Positions 1-9,452 of a DNA stretch of 64,000 bases are shown here, one piece after another. Both the position numbers and the translations under genes were made by a program. The stretch comes from Parasitella parasitica (Eukaryota > Mucoromycota > Mucoromycetes > Mucorales > Mucoraceae): assembly GCA_025201805.1 (NCBI GenBank), contig MU619286.1, positions 112,678-176,677 of the forward strand, given 5' to 3'. Position 1 is the first letter of the stretch, and every line of letters begins with the position of its first letter. The notes beneath the pieces were generated by a model, which was given only the letters and a program-made list of their open reading frames with translations, made no database searches and had not been told where the DNA came from.

Positions 1-2
1 AG

Positions 3-113
3 AAATCTTGCACTTGTAACCCAGATGTGCCCATGTGCAAACCTTGTCATGACAGACATATACAAGAAGTTTGGTCTCGCCAACAGCTCTTGAATAATTC
101 TACATTAGCTTAA
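3..113 (+). CDS. Partial Cys-rich C-terminal tail, unknown protein
   Basis: An open frame enters from the left edge and stops at 113. It encodes a 36-residue tail with several cysteines (CTCNPDVPMCKPCHD) followed by EVWSRQQ. I do not recognise the family. The paired cysteines and the WSR segment faintly recall the zinc-ribbon and C-terminal part of TnpB-like proteins, but the expected RD motif is absent, so this is only a guess. The frame could also be non-coding. Confidence 0.25.
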   Translation, partial: KSCTCNPDVPMCKPCHDRHIQEVWSRQQLLNNSTLA

Positions 114-180
114 GTATATTTCTATAAATTTTTTTTTTATAAATTGTTATACACTATACAAATTATATATAATCGAAAAG

Positions 181-198
181 TCGGCCCATTTGGGCTGA
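181..198. repeat. Palindrome, left member of an inverted pair
   Basis: TCGGCCC-ATTT-GGGCTGA is an imperfect hairpin. It is the inverted counterpart of the palindrome at 366-383, one base different. The pair brackets about 200 bp, as the ends of a small non-autonomous element might, although the inner flanks do not extend the match. Confidence 0.5.
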
Positions 199-365
199 TT
201 AAAATCGGGCAAAACAGCCTCCGGAAAATCAATCCCTGATAGCTCAATTTTCACTTTTTTCAAACAAAATCAATTAGATCGCTGACAAGAACACCCATTT
301 CAATATTAAAAAGAGTTTTTAGCATGTTATCTTCAATTTCTGTGGAGGAATTTATTATGGAAGGG

Positions 366-383
366 TCGGCCCAAATGGGCCGA
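366..383. repeat. Palindrome, right member of an inverted pair
   Basis: TCGGCCC-AAAT-GGGCCGA is a perfect 7-bp-arm hairpin and the inverted copy of 181-198. No clear target-site duplication is visible outside the pair. Confidence 0.5.
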
Positions 384-603
384 TCGGGGTAATCCCAACT
401 TGATAATAAATACCCTATATTCTGCATTATGATATAATCACCTGTAGGCTCTTTATTTATTTTTTATTGTTCGTTATTTATGGAATGGTTGCTATATTGA
501 TACAGATAATTTATCAAGACGCTCTTATAAAATTGATCAAAATAAAGAAAACGTTTATTACATTTAAAATAGAGGGTTTATATACTTTCTGCGAGCTGAA
601 GGG

Positions 604-668
604 AGCGATGCGGTGAGGATAAAGGCTTTAGTGATGAGATCTGGGAGGTAGGGTAGATTATATCTATC
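604..668 (-). repeat. Dispersed repeat, copy 1
   Basis: Read on the minus strand, about 65 bp match 22888-22955 with scattered mismatches. The shared core contains GATAGATATAATCTACCC and ATCTCATCACTAAA. Flanks differ, so this is a dispersed short repeat, perhaps a transposon end. Confidence 0.6.
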
Positions 669-1578
669 CCAAATTCATGGCATATTCAATTTCTAATCTG
701 AAGTTTACTTTTTTGATGCAAGTTTATATTATACTGACGTAGCAATTATGAGGAAATAACTCTCAGATGTAAATCCATATATTTTAATTGCTATTTTTTG
801 TAGACTTCTTTGGAATGAAGCCAGACCCTTACACGAAATTGGATGGTTATATTACTTTCGTTATGCATTCAATTGAATTGAATATGGAATGGTTTTCTGT
901 TAACTTTACTCTATCATGAACCCCTGTTAATATATATAATCATACAACGACCCATTTACATTGAGGTTGTTACTGCTTGTATCATATGCAATGCGATAAA
1001 CACTTCACCAAGCACGTAGGCAACCTGCAAGTTCATTTGAAATGTGCCTATACCCCTGAAGTTTATTTAATAAATATTGCAGAAACGAAACAATTTACAA
1101 TTCAATGTTTTCATGAGATCATAACATATTGTGTTTAAACGGGCGAAATGTTTAAATAAAGTCTATCACTTTGAATATTGTCCAAGGTGCCTGATAGGAA
1201 ATGAACTGCTCACGTTTTCAATCAAGGGGTGATACATATTGAATGAACAGCAGTGATAGCAGTTCTTTTCTTATAATTGTACTCACATTAAATGATGACA
1301 AAGGCAATTAAACCACATACAATAGCAATTGGTAATTAAATCCAGAAACATAATATGTTATTATTCTGGAAAATGCTACTTTTCCTGGTATTCATATTAA
1401 AATAGTTCGTCTTCTTGGTTAAATACTTGGTCTGATACATTTTTGTAAAAAAAAAAAAAAAAAAAAAGACCATGAAAATCGGTAAGATTAATGGAATTTC
1501 CAGATGATATTATAGAAGAAATCAATGTATCATGTACTACATTTAGCAAAAATCAGGAGGCCACGACACAAGTAAATA

Positions 1579-2700
1579 TTAATCTTCCAATATTGATGAG
1601 ACTTCCGATGATTCTTTTCTATTACTGTTTCTTCTTTTATAGTGCTCTCTTGTAGAAGCTACAGCCTTTTCGTTTGAATCGTAATATTTGACAATCATGT
1701 AGACCATGGTTACATTGATACTTGCTGACAGTAAAAGACAATTTGATTGTGGGCAAATGCTCATTTGGTATCCTGTTAATGTGATACCTGCAATAAATTG
1801 AATAATTTCAAAGAACAGGGCAATATTCTTTTTGTACATTTTTAGCTGCAAGAATTATATTGAACAAAAAACAAACCTTGAGCCATGCTGTCATAACCAT
1901 ATTTGTGCAGTTGGAAAAGTAGTAGCAATACCTAAATATCTGCACAAAACTGATGATCGCTGTCGCTAGACTTCAAGCAAGTTACTTCCAACAGCTGCCC
2001 AGATCTCTTCACACATTTGCTTTACCTTCCAAATATACTTTGATCTTGTATCCATGACCAGAACATGAGAATGACAAACATATGCTGATACCAGTGCAAA
2101 AAAGGTATTGATTTCTATAAAAAACATCATGTCAGTAACACCTGTTGATTCGGAAAAACATGCTTTTACCTTTCTTAGTGCTAGAATGACAGTATCGAAA
2201 AAGACATAATATCGTAACAGGTAGCATACGTACATCGAATAAAACATTTTGCCGCCATATTGATTAAAATTAGGATACTGCGCCGCATGGCAGTAAGACA
2301 ATGCCCCTGGCTGATGTCTCTGTGCAAAAGAAATGTAATTCAGTTTAAACAAGCCAGGCATTACGTTCTTTGCCAACACATTACCACCATCTTCCAGGTA
2401 GAAATTGAAGAATTAAACCATAAATACGTGCTAAAAATGACCATCGAGCAGTTGTAAAACTTCAATATCTTGTGAGATCTGTCAATTCTAGTTCTTTCTG
2501 CCATATGCCAACGCACAGATATGATGACTATGAAATAAGCTACCCAGCTTGCATAAATAACCTATGCGGATTTTAGTCGAGTAACATGACAATGCTTTTA
2601 TTCAACCTACACTAAGGTCAGACATTGGAGTTGATCCATATATCCATTTAAATTCACTAGATATTGTTGGATTCAAATGATTCCAGTTCCAGATAAACAT
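1579..2700 (-). CDS. ELO-family fatty-acid elongase-like protein
   Basis: Likely a membrane protein of the ELO/SUR4 family, which condenses malonyl-CoA with long-chain acyl-CoA in the endoplasmic reticulum. Six exons are inferred: 2611-2700, 2385-2561, 2170-2319, 2026-2114, 1898-1949 and 1579-1845, giving 274 residues, normal for the family. The order of motifs fits: an N-terminal STPM segment with a membrane helix, then YYVFFDTVILALRKK, FLHWYQH and, after a short gap, KKNIALFFEIIQF. Two normally conserved histidines are changed: the HxxHH box reads HWYQH and the following VHxxMY-type segment reads VQIFRY. The fourth intron is the least certain boundary, since about seven residues seem missing there. 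Because of the altered residues it may be an atypical or inactive elongase. Confidence 0.8.
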
Positions 2701-3171
2701 TGCGTTTAGGATAAAAGAAGAAAAAAGGTGGTTCACTCACATCGGTTTGGTTTATTCTTTCATAGTGTCATTTTATGATCGGCCTAGCTGACGGTCAAGT
2801 CTTGATTAAAATAAGGGGAGACCTTTCATTGACAGGCAATATTAATTATCTCTAGGATAAACCAGGGCGGTGCATTTGGGTCATTAAAAGTACAAATTAC
2901 AAGTTACACCAGCCATTATACAGTTTATTCTACCAATGTTTTCTGTTTTTTTAATTGAAGTTAATATATAGCAAAGAAATGCTGGAAGGAGCAGAAAAAG
3001 ATAGAATCCCAAGAAAAAGAAGTACATAATATATTGAATGGTATCACAGGCGATTCATATAAAATCCACAGTATGTCAACGTCTGTCGATGGACCTTCTC
3101 TCTTCCCTTTCCTTGATATAACCAGTTTACTTAAGACAAACCCCCCACACCATTCCTTACCTGTTATTTGA
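2701..3171. promoter_or_regulatory. Divergent intergenic region (elongase / LysM gene)
   Basis: This 471-bp gap separates the start codons of two divergently oriented genes and must hold both promoters. I see no clear motif beyond AT-rich stretches. Confidence 0.4.
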
Positions 3172-4768
3172 ATGCAAATAATAAAACCACTTTTCGCTGT
3201 AGCTGTTGCTTCCACGGTTTCAGCATTGAATTTAAGAAGCGGCATTGCCATTGTCCACAGAAACTTGTCGATTCCTGCCAACGTCAATTTTGCTGCTAGT
3301 TATTTAGCACCTTTTGCACCTGAAGATGCTGTTGAGCAACCTTTCAACTTGATTGATGACCATGAAGATATGATAATTAACCATCAAGGCGCTTTTGTTT
3401 CCTTAAGAAAAAGAGGTGATGATTGTCAAAAATACCACAAGGCTGTTTCAGGTGATAATTGTTACACATTGGCACTTAAATACAGTGTCGCTGAAAAGAG
3501 CCTTCATGCTTGGAATGAGCAAATCAACCCTGGATGTACCAATCTATACATTGGAAAATCGTATTGCGTCAGAAAGGAAGACGAAATGGTTTTGGAAACT
3601 GAATGCGCCAAAACTTATGTTGGTATGAACACATGTTATGGCGACTATCTTGTATGATTTTACTAACTAACGGAAACAATAGTCCAGAGCGTTGATACTT
3701 GCATCTCTGTCTCAAAAGCCCATGGAATTGAATTGGATACGTTTTATAACATGAACCCCTCAATCAACAAAGGCTCTTGTGGTAATTTGTTAACTGGTGG
3801 TTCTTACTGTGTCAAAGAATCAATCAAGAGCGTTGCCGATACCATTGTCAATAAAGCCGCGAAAAAGCTTGATATTAGCACTTCCAGGCGTCGTAATACC
3901 AAAAAGAAATCTCGTTCTACAAGAACTGCTTCAAATCGTCCTACCAAACATTCTCAGAAATCAAAGAAAGCTAATGTTACTACTACTGCTACTACTACTG
4001 CTACTACTACTGCTACTACTACTACAACAACTACTACTACTGTTATTACTACTACCAATAGACGGACCACCACCACTACTCATCGAGCTACTACCACCAA
4101 AAAAGAAAAAGAGGCAAAGGCTACTAGCACATCTGAAAAGAAGAATAGCCGCAAACTGCTCCAAAAAGGATCTGATTTGACTTATTACTGGATTGCTCAC
4201 CCAGATGATTATGATCATGATGGTAAATCTGTTACTGTCAGGACCTGTGATGGCGATAGTCTTGGTACTGTCTCTGAGGAATACGCGGATGCGCTGGTCA
4301 TGGAGGGCACTGGCATTGTTGGCAACAAGGTCATTAATCTTGGTGGCTGTTCTTGTAATAATTATAAATGTTTTATGGAGGTTGACAAAAAGGAGGATCC
4401 CTATGGGCTAACCTCCTTTGGTAGCCCTCTTCGTCCGTTCATAACAGTGGCTGCTAATGATATCAAGAGGAATACAAAGATCTTTGTTCCTTCCATTGTT
4501 GGATGGGAAATTCCTGGCAGTTCCAAGAAACACAATGGCTGCTTACTTGTTGATGGTAAGGATATTTTAATTGCTTAATTTAACAATGTAGCACAGCACT
4601 AACCTTCTTGGATGTGATGCTATAGATCGCAGTTGGAGTTTTGATAGTAACCACATTGACTTTTATGTTTATCGTGAAAAGAATTATCGTTCCTTAAATG
4701 GTGAACACAAGGTCAGCTCTATCGACGTCTATGAGGGTGGTGATTGTAATCTACTCAATTACATCTAA
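3172..4768 (+). CDS. Secreted LysM protein with C-terminal 3D-like domain
   Basis: Three exons (3172-3651, 3688-4555, 4626-4768) encode 496 residues. The start is the ATG opening a clear signal peptide (residues 1-18, ending STVSA). Two LysM modules follow, around residues 90-130 and 150-195 (NCYTLALKYS..NPGC and DTCISVSKAHGI..FYNMNPSI..SYCV). LysM binds chitin or peptidoglycan. Next come a basic stretch and a Thr-rich linker made by ACT repeats. The last ~150 residues resemble the double-psi barrel 3D domain, named for three aspartates: VAANDIK, LLVDDRSW and HIDFYVY fit the spacing. In bacteria 3D proteins of the YuiC type cleave peptidoglycan. The function here, perhaps cell-wall binding or attack on bacterial walls, is inferred. 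Intron 1 is only 36 nt. Confidence 0.75.
3977..4056. repeat. ACT trinucleotide microsatellite in coding sequence
   Basis: Nearly pure ACT/ACA/GCT triplets encode the Thr/Ala linker of the LysM protein. In other frames this gives spurious poly-Leu and poly-Ser open frames. Confidence 0.9.
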
Positions 4769-4789
4769 ATTCTAGCAACCTTTATTGTA

Positions 4790-6036
4790 TTAAGCATATA
4801 TAGTTTCCCCAAATGATGTTGTGATAAAACGGCTTGATCCATCTTCTATTTTGCTATATAATTCAGACAGTTGCTGCGTAGGCGATAAATAAGGCTCGTT
4901 GGATTTCATAAATGTGCCCCAGTGTATCCCGATAGATATTCTGGGTGATCCTAAATCAAAGTGTGCCTGGATTGCCTCTTTGGGATTCATGTAATTCGAT
5001 TTGAACATGGTTTCTGGTTCAAACGTGCCAATGGGCAAGGCTGCAAAAGTAAACGGGGAATAGATGTCTCGTATAGATTGGAATAATTCAGGAACATAGC
5101 CTGTGTCACCACTGCACAAATTGTCAGCTATTATCATTGTGTTATCAATAAACCACATTCATGTCTCACCAAAAAAGAATCCTCTCACTCTGACTCTTGA
5201 TTACAAAACTGCACCACAAAGACTCTTCCTTGTTACTTGTATGCATGGAGGGTACACTGGCTATTACAAGATCTGAACGTCCCTTATGGTGCATTTCTTG
5301 CCACCAGTCTAGTTCTATAACATTGTCGACTCCCTTTTTATTGAACCACTGCCTTAAGCCCAAGGGTATATACCAAGTGGCATTGTTTCCTAGTTGCTCC
5401 ACAGCCTTTTCATCCAAATGGTCGAAATGCTGATGTGATACGAGTACAATATCTATCCTGCCAATTTCACTCAGTGGACAGGGTGGCGGTCTGAGACGTT
5501 TAGAGTGCTCAAAAACAGGATCTGTCAATATCTTGAGTCCTTCCATAGTAATCAGACACGTAGACTGGCCGAGCCAAGTCAGGCTTGTGCTGTTGCAGTT
5601 GAATTCGGGCTTTACGATGGGCAATGCATCGACGAGTTCCTTTAAAAAAAAATTGTTAGTGTTTATATGTGCTACAATCGCTACAACCTACTTGTTCGAT
5701 TTTTGGTATTTGATTGTTGTTATTGATACCGAACCAGTAAAGCAACGAATTCAAGAGAGAGGTACTAGGCTGCCTCCACTCACTGAATGGATTCACATAG
5801 TGGTTTTCTATCTTCAGGCTGGCAAACTTGTCTTGCTTTCTCTTTAAACGTCTGCGTTTATGTACAACCTGCTGTCGAATGGCTTCTTTGAGGTCGGATT
5901 TGTGTGATGCCTGTAGTGAATAATATAACATAGCACTTGCCCCTACTGTTGCAATGAGCGTAGGAATGGTATATGGGTGGTCAAACGGTATAGGAAAGTT
6001 AACAAAGGATAATCGTTTATTGTTTGATACAGGCAT
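4790..6036 (-). CDS. NAPE-PLD-like metallo-beta-lactamase-fold lipase
   Basis: Three exons (5692-6036, 5170-5639, 4790-5111) give 378 residues, close to the usual length of N-acyl-phosphatidylethanolamine-hydrolysing phospholipase D. That enzyme releases N-acylethanolamines from membrane NAPE using two zinc ions. A membrane helix lies near residues 20-40 (TIPTLIATVGASAMLYY), then a basic region. The catalytic part starts with TWLGQSTCLI and TDPVF..RLRPPPCP. Metal ligands are visible: SHQHFDHLD, PSMHTS, the GDTGY completed across intron 2, and GIHWGTF. The start is the ATG just upstream of SNNKRLSFVNF; a longer upstream frame is low-complexity. Its stop lies 22 bp from the convergent LysM gene. 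Fungal and mitochondrial Fmp30-type proteins belong to the same family. Confidence 0.88.
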
Positions 6037-6163
6037 CTGGCGAAAAGTAGGGTGAGAAAAAGAAGTAGAAAAAAAAAAAAAAAAAAAAAATAGAGGATAT
6101 AAATTGCACAAAGTTAAAGCGTACTTATACATAGCAGTGCATCTAGCCCAACCCATTAGCCAA

Positions 6164-6899
6164 TCAATCAACGGTATCAAAGTCATCCTTAATGCCAAAT
6201 GTTTGATCAAACAACTGTCTTTCCATGCCAAACCTGTTGACACAGTACGATTGCATTTCCCAGATACTCTCTGTCCATCGATTAGCTGCTTCTTTGGCAA
6301 TTTGAGACGCTTTCTCTTTCTTGTGGTATAGTTCTGGATCGTTCTCTGCGTACTTGTGCAGTTCCAGTTGTAGTTCCTTGCTTAGGTCCTGCTCTTGTTT
6401 CAGCTCGGCAAGCAATTGACTTCTTTCTACGCTTTCTTGGCGATCGTCTGCTGCTTCCTTGATGCAATCATCCAGTTTCTTTTTTCGTTCCTCTTGTTTA
6501 TGGACATTTTGGCGCAAATCGTCCAATTTAGTGCGCTTCGTTTGGATGGCTGCGGAAGGGAATGACCAGAAGTAGTTTGATGTGCCAATTTTGTCTGTCA
6601 TAACTAACCCATCATCCACGAGACTCATAAGAATATCTTTGATAGACTGAGATGTAACGCCTTTTTTGACGCCTAGTTTTTCTATATCCTTTAGCTGATA
6701 GAATTCACCCTAAACACCAAATTGATAATGCTGTCATAAAAAAAAAGCTTTCTTCACTCACACTTTCATGAAACAAGCTCTCGATACGCTTTCTTTTTTC
6801 ATCGACTGAGAGGCCTTTCTATATCATGTCGAGTGCGCTAAAGTTAAAAAAAATGGAAGATGTATCGTCAGATGAACTTGGGTTCATAATTACCACCAT
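6164..6899 (-). CDS. MND1: Meiotic nuclear division protein Mnd1
   Basis: Mnd1 pairs with Hop2 to stimulate Dmc1/Rad51 strand exchange between homologous chromosomes in meiosis. Exons at 6762-6818 and 6164-6709 are clear; a tiny first exon (6894-6899, Met-Val) is the best start I can see but is uncertain. The total is about 202 residues, as in the family. Family motifs are KGLSVDEKRKRI near the N terminus, then the winged-helix part FYQLKDIEKLGVKKGV and IGTSNYFWSFPSA, followed by a long charged coiled coil and the C-terminal ANRWTESIWEMQSYC. It lies 127 bp upstream of the NAPE-PLD-like gene on the same strand. Confidence 0.85.
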
Positions 6900-7128
6900 T
6901 CCTATAATTTCGGTAGAAGCAAGAAAAGAGAAGAAGGCTTTACCACCGAAAATGTCGACTGGTGAAAACTCCTTTTGTTGGCCGCACTGACTAATCCACC
7001 ATTCAGGCTATTTATGTAGATCAAAGCCAGAAACTTACGGTACACTGCTAATCCGAGTGATAACATATGCCATCAAGGCTCTAGGCGTGGCCTTTATGAA
7101 AAATGCCATGTCTATTGCTAAAGAGTGA
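6826..7128 (+). CDS. Possible small two-exon gene, 85 aa, unknown
   Basis: An ATG at 6826 opens a frame that joins across a 45-bp intron (6962-7006) with a good acceptor and a CTGACTAAT branch-site-like sequence. Exons 6826-6961 and 7007-7128 give 85 residues. The product has a basic middle (EARKEKKALPPK) and an aliphatic C-terminal half (TLLIRVITYAIKALGVAF) that could be one membrane helix. It overlaps the 5' part of Mnd1 in antisense. No family recognised; it may be chance. Confidence 0.35.
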
Positions 7129-7223
7129 TTCGATCATTGAATCGTTTTATAATACAAGTGATGATTTATTTATTCGCTTGAATAGACAGATATGAATTAA
7201 CCGAAATGCAGCAGTAATTTAGC

Positions 7224-8174
7224 TTAGCTTGATGCGGTGTTGATGATGGAGGCAGGAGTAGTAGAATGCTCAACTGATCCAGAAGCATCAGGAGTTGTAC
7301 TGTTAGCATCAGCAAAGTAAGGCTCAACACCAATGCATTCAGACACAGTAACAAATTCATATCCCTTCTGCTTGACATATTGAACGAACCATGGAACCAG
7401 CGTTTCAACAGTATCTTGATGGATATCATGTTCAAGGGCAATATGACCCATAGTCTTGTTTGCAACATCTTTATCCATAACCTCTCGAATGCGAGCTTGT
7501 TCTGCCTTCAAGCCCTTATGCTCCCAATCTTTGGTATCGACATCCCACATGATATCGTAGTAGCCAAGTTCGCTGAGAACTCTGCTAGAAACGTCATCAA
7601 CGACACCTTCTGGAGGTCTCATAAGACGAACTCTTTTACCGATAGCCTTGTAGATAATGTCAGATTGCTTGTTCATTTGTTCCTTGACTTGTTCTTCAGA
7701 AAGACCAACAAGATTCATGTGCTTCAATGTGTGGCTGGCAACTTCATGGCCTGAATCATAATAGTGCTTGATAACTTCCAAGTAGCTCTTTTCTCCCTCA
7801 TCAGTCAGGGTGGAATCAGTAAGGACATTGCTGAAGAACAATAAAAAAAGGAGAATAAGTGAATGAGACAAATCTTGATCAAACTCTATTGTAACCTACA
7901 CCGAATTCTCACCATTGAGAAAAAAGGTAGCCTTTATGCCTTGATCCTTTAATGATTTTGCTAATCCCCACGAAAACTTGTCTGGTCCGTCGTCAAATGT
8001 CAAGGCAAATATACCAGGCCTGTTGCAGTGAGTAAACACCTCTACTTTATCGCCATTGTTGGTAGGCACAGCAGATGAGGTGGTAGTATAAGGACGACCC
8101 GCAACCAAAGAAGCAGTATAGGCTAAAGTGAGTAATAACGTGGTAGAACGCATATTAATGTTGAATACGTTCAA
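7224..8174 (-). CDS. Chitin deacetylase (CE4 family), paralogue 1
   Basis: Secreted polysaccharide deacetylase that removes acetyl groups from chitin to give chitosan, a major wall polymer of Mucorales. Two exons (7900-8174 and 7224-7830) give 293 residues; an ATG at 8153 is an alternative start that places the signal peptide (STTLLLTLAYTASLVAG) first. CE4 motifs are complete: TFDDGP (59-64) with the base and a metal-binding Asp, HTLKH with two metal His, RPPEG, WDVDTKDW and the final ALEHD histidine. The joint NGENSV/NVLTDST matches the neighbouring paralogue exactly. The Ser/Thr-rich C-terminal tail lacks a hydrophobic anchor. Motif 3 has Glu where Tyr is usual. Confidence 0.92.
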
Positions 8175-8519
8175 TTCAATTAGAATGGCTGCTGCTTGGT
8201 TCTTTTATTTATAGGAAATTCAATTATATGATCTGATCTATTCCATAAAATTATCAGGGTGTCTCCGATCAAGTTATTTATAATTGAAGAGATCATGGAA
8301 TTCCATGTATACAGCCTGAATCTTTCAACGGAATAAAAAATCTGAAACTCACCCTATGGCTTTTAATACTACCATCAAATTGTGAACGACTGTATATTAT
8401 ATATATATTTATTTTTAGTGATTTCTTTTATTATAATTATTGCATATGTGTATCAATAAATGGCATGTGAAACAGTGATGAAATATATATTATGAACAAT
8501 TGCATGGCAGGCAAGAGTA
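8175..8519. other. Intergenic spacer between tandem deacetylases
   Basis: 345 bp, AT-rich, with a TATATATATTTATTTTT stretch near 8397-8413. It contains the 3' flank of the upstream gene and the promoter of the downstream deacetylase. No other feature seen. Confidence 0.4.
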
Positions 8520-9452
8520 TTATTGGTAGGCGGCAACACCTAAACATTCGGACACGGTAACAAACTTATATTTCTTTGACTTGACATATTTGATAGCCCA
8601 AGGAGCGAGACCATTAACCGTTTGGTCAAAAACCTCATGCTCAAGTGCGATGTGGCCAAGAGTTGAGGATGTGTCTTTGTCCATAATCTGGTAGGCAATC
8701 TTTTCTTGCGATAAATTATGCGTTAGCCAATCTTGTGTATCAATGTCCCATGTCACTACACTGTATCCAAGCTTTCTCAAAACCTTCAAACTATTTGCAT
8801 CGTATGAACCAGCAGGAGGACGCATAATAGCGGGTCTAACACCAGCAGCCTTATATATAATTTTTGATTGGGTGTTCATTTGATACTCAATTTCAGCTTC
8901 ACTAAGACCAGCCAATTCCTTGTGTTCATATGTATGGCTGGCAATTTCATGACCCATATCCTTGAAATGCTTGATAACTTCCATATAAGTCTTCATACCC
9001 TCAGATGTAGTAATGCTATCGGTTTCAACGTTTACCCAATTCTTTCCGTTGATGAAAAATGTCGCAGAGATGCCTTGCTTTTTCAAGGATTTTGCCAAAT
9101 CCCAAGAGTACTGATAAGGTCCATCATCAAATGTCAGTGCAAATACGCCAGGTTTAGAACAAGAAACATAAACACCATCTCGAACGTTTTTACCAGTGGG
9201 AGCACGAACAGAGGCCACAGTAACGGGCTTACTAGAAGCATTAACTGTATTTGTAGAAGTTGTGGAAGATCGTTCAACAATGTGATTGTATCTGGAAGCC
9301 AAAGATGCACTAGCAGATTCTTGACGCTAAAAATACACATGTTATTATTTTTAGCGCTTCTAGCGTTGTGTTGAATCACTTACTGTGTTTAAAGGCATTG
9401 CCATGGCAACAGTTGAAGCCATTATGAAGGAAGCAATAAGAGAAAGACGCAT
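8520..9452 (-). CDS. Chitin deacetylase (CE4 family), paralogue 2
   Basis: Second member of a tandem pair on the same strand. Exons 9384-9452 and 8520-9326 encode 291 residues. The first exon is a signal peptide (MRLSLIASFIMASTVAMA). A Ser/Thr-rich spacer precedes the catalytic domain. CE4 motifs are TFDDGP, HTYEH, RPPAG, WDIDTQDW and ALEHE, so catalytic and metal residues are retained. Sequence similarity to paralogue 1 covers the whole catalytic domain (NGKNWVNVETDSITT and EVIKHF), but the intron positions differ: here the intron follows the signal peptide, in paralogue 1 it lies inside the domain. This suggests an old duplication. Confidence 0.93.

Larger units (their letters stand above)
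114..1578. other. AT-rich intergenic region with repeats
   Basis: I see no convincing gene here. The stretch holds two G/C-rich palindromes (181-198 and 366-383), one copy of a dispersed repeat (604-668) and a 20-nt A run near 1448-1468. The rest is AT-rich with frequent stops in all frames. Confidence 0.6.

Noticed and set aside
3797-4218. Poly-Leu (+) and poly-Ser (-) open frames
   Set aside because: Other-frame readings of the ACT repeat in the LysM gene.
9403-9415. X-box-like TTGCCATGGCAAC
   Set aside because: Lies inside the signal-peptide codons of chitin deacetylase 2 (Val-Ala-Met-Ala), so coding sequence explains it.
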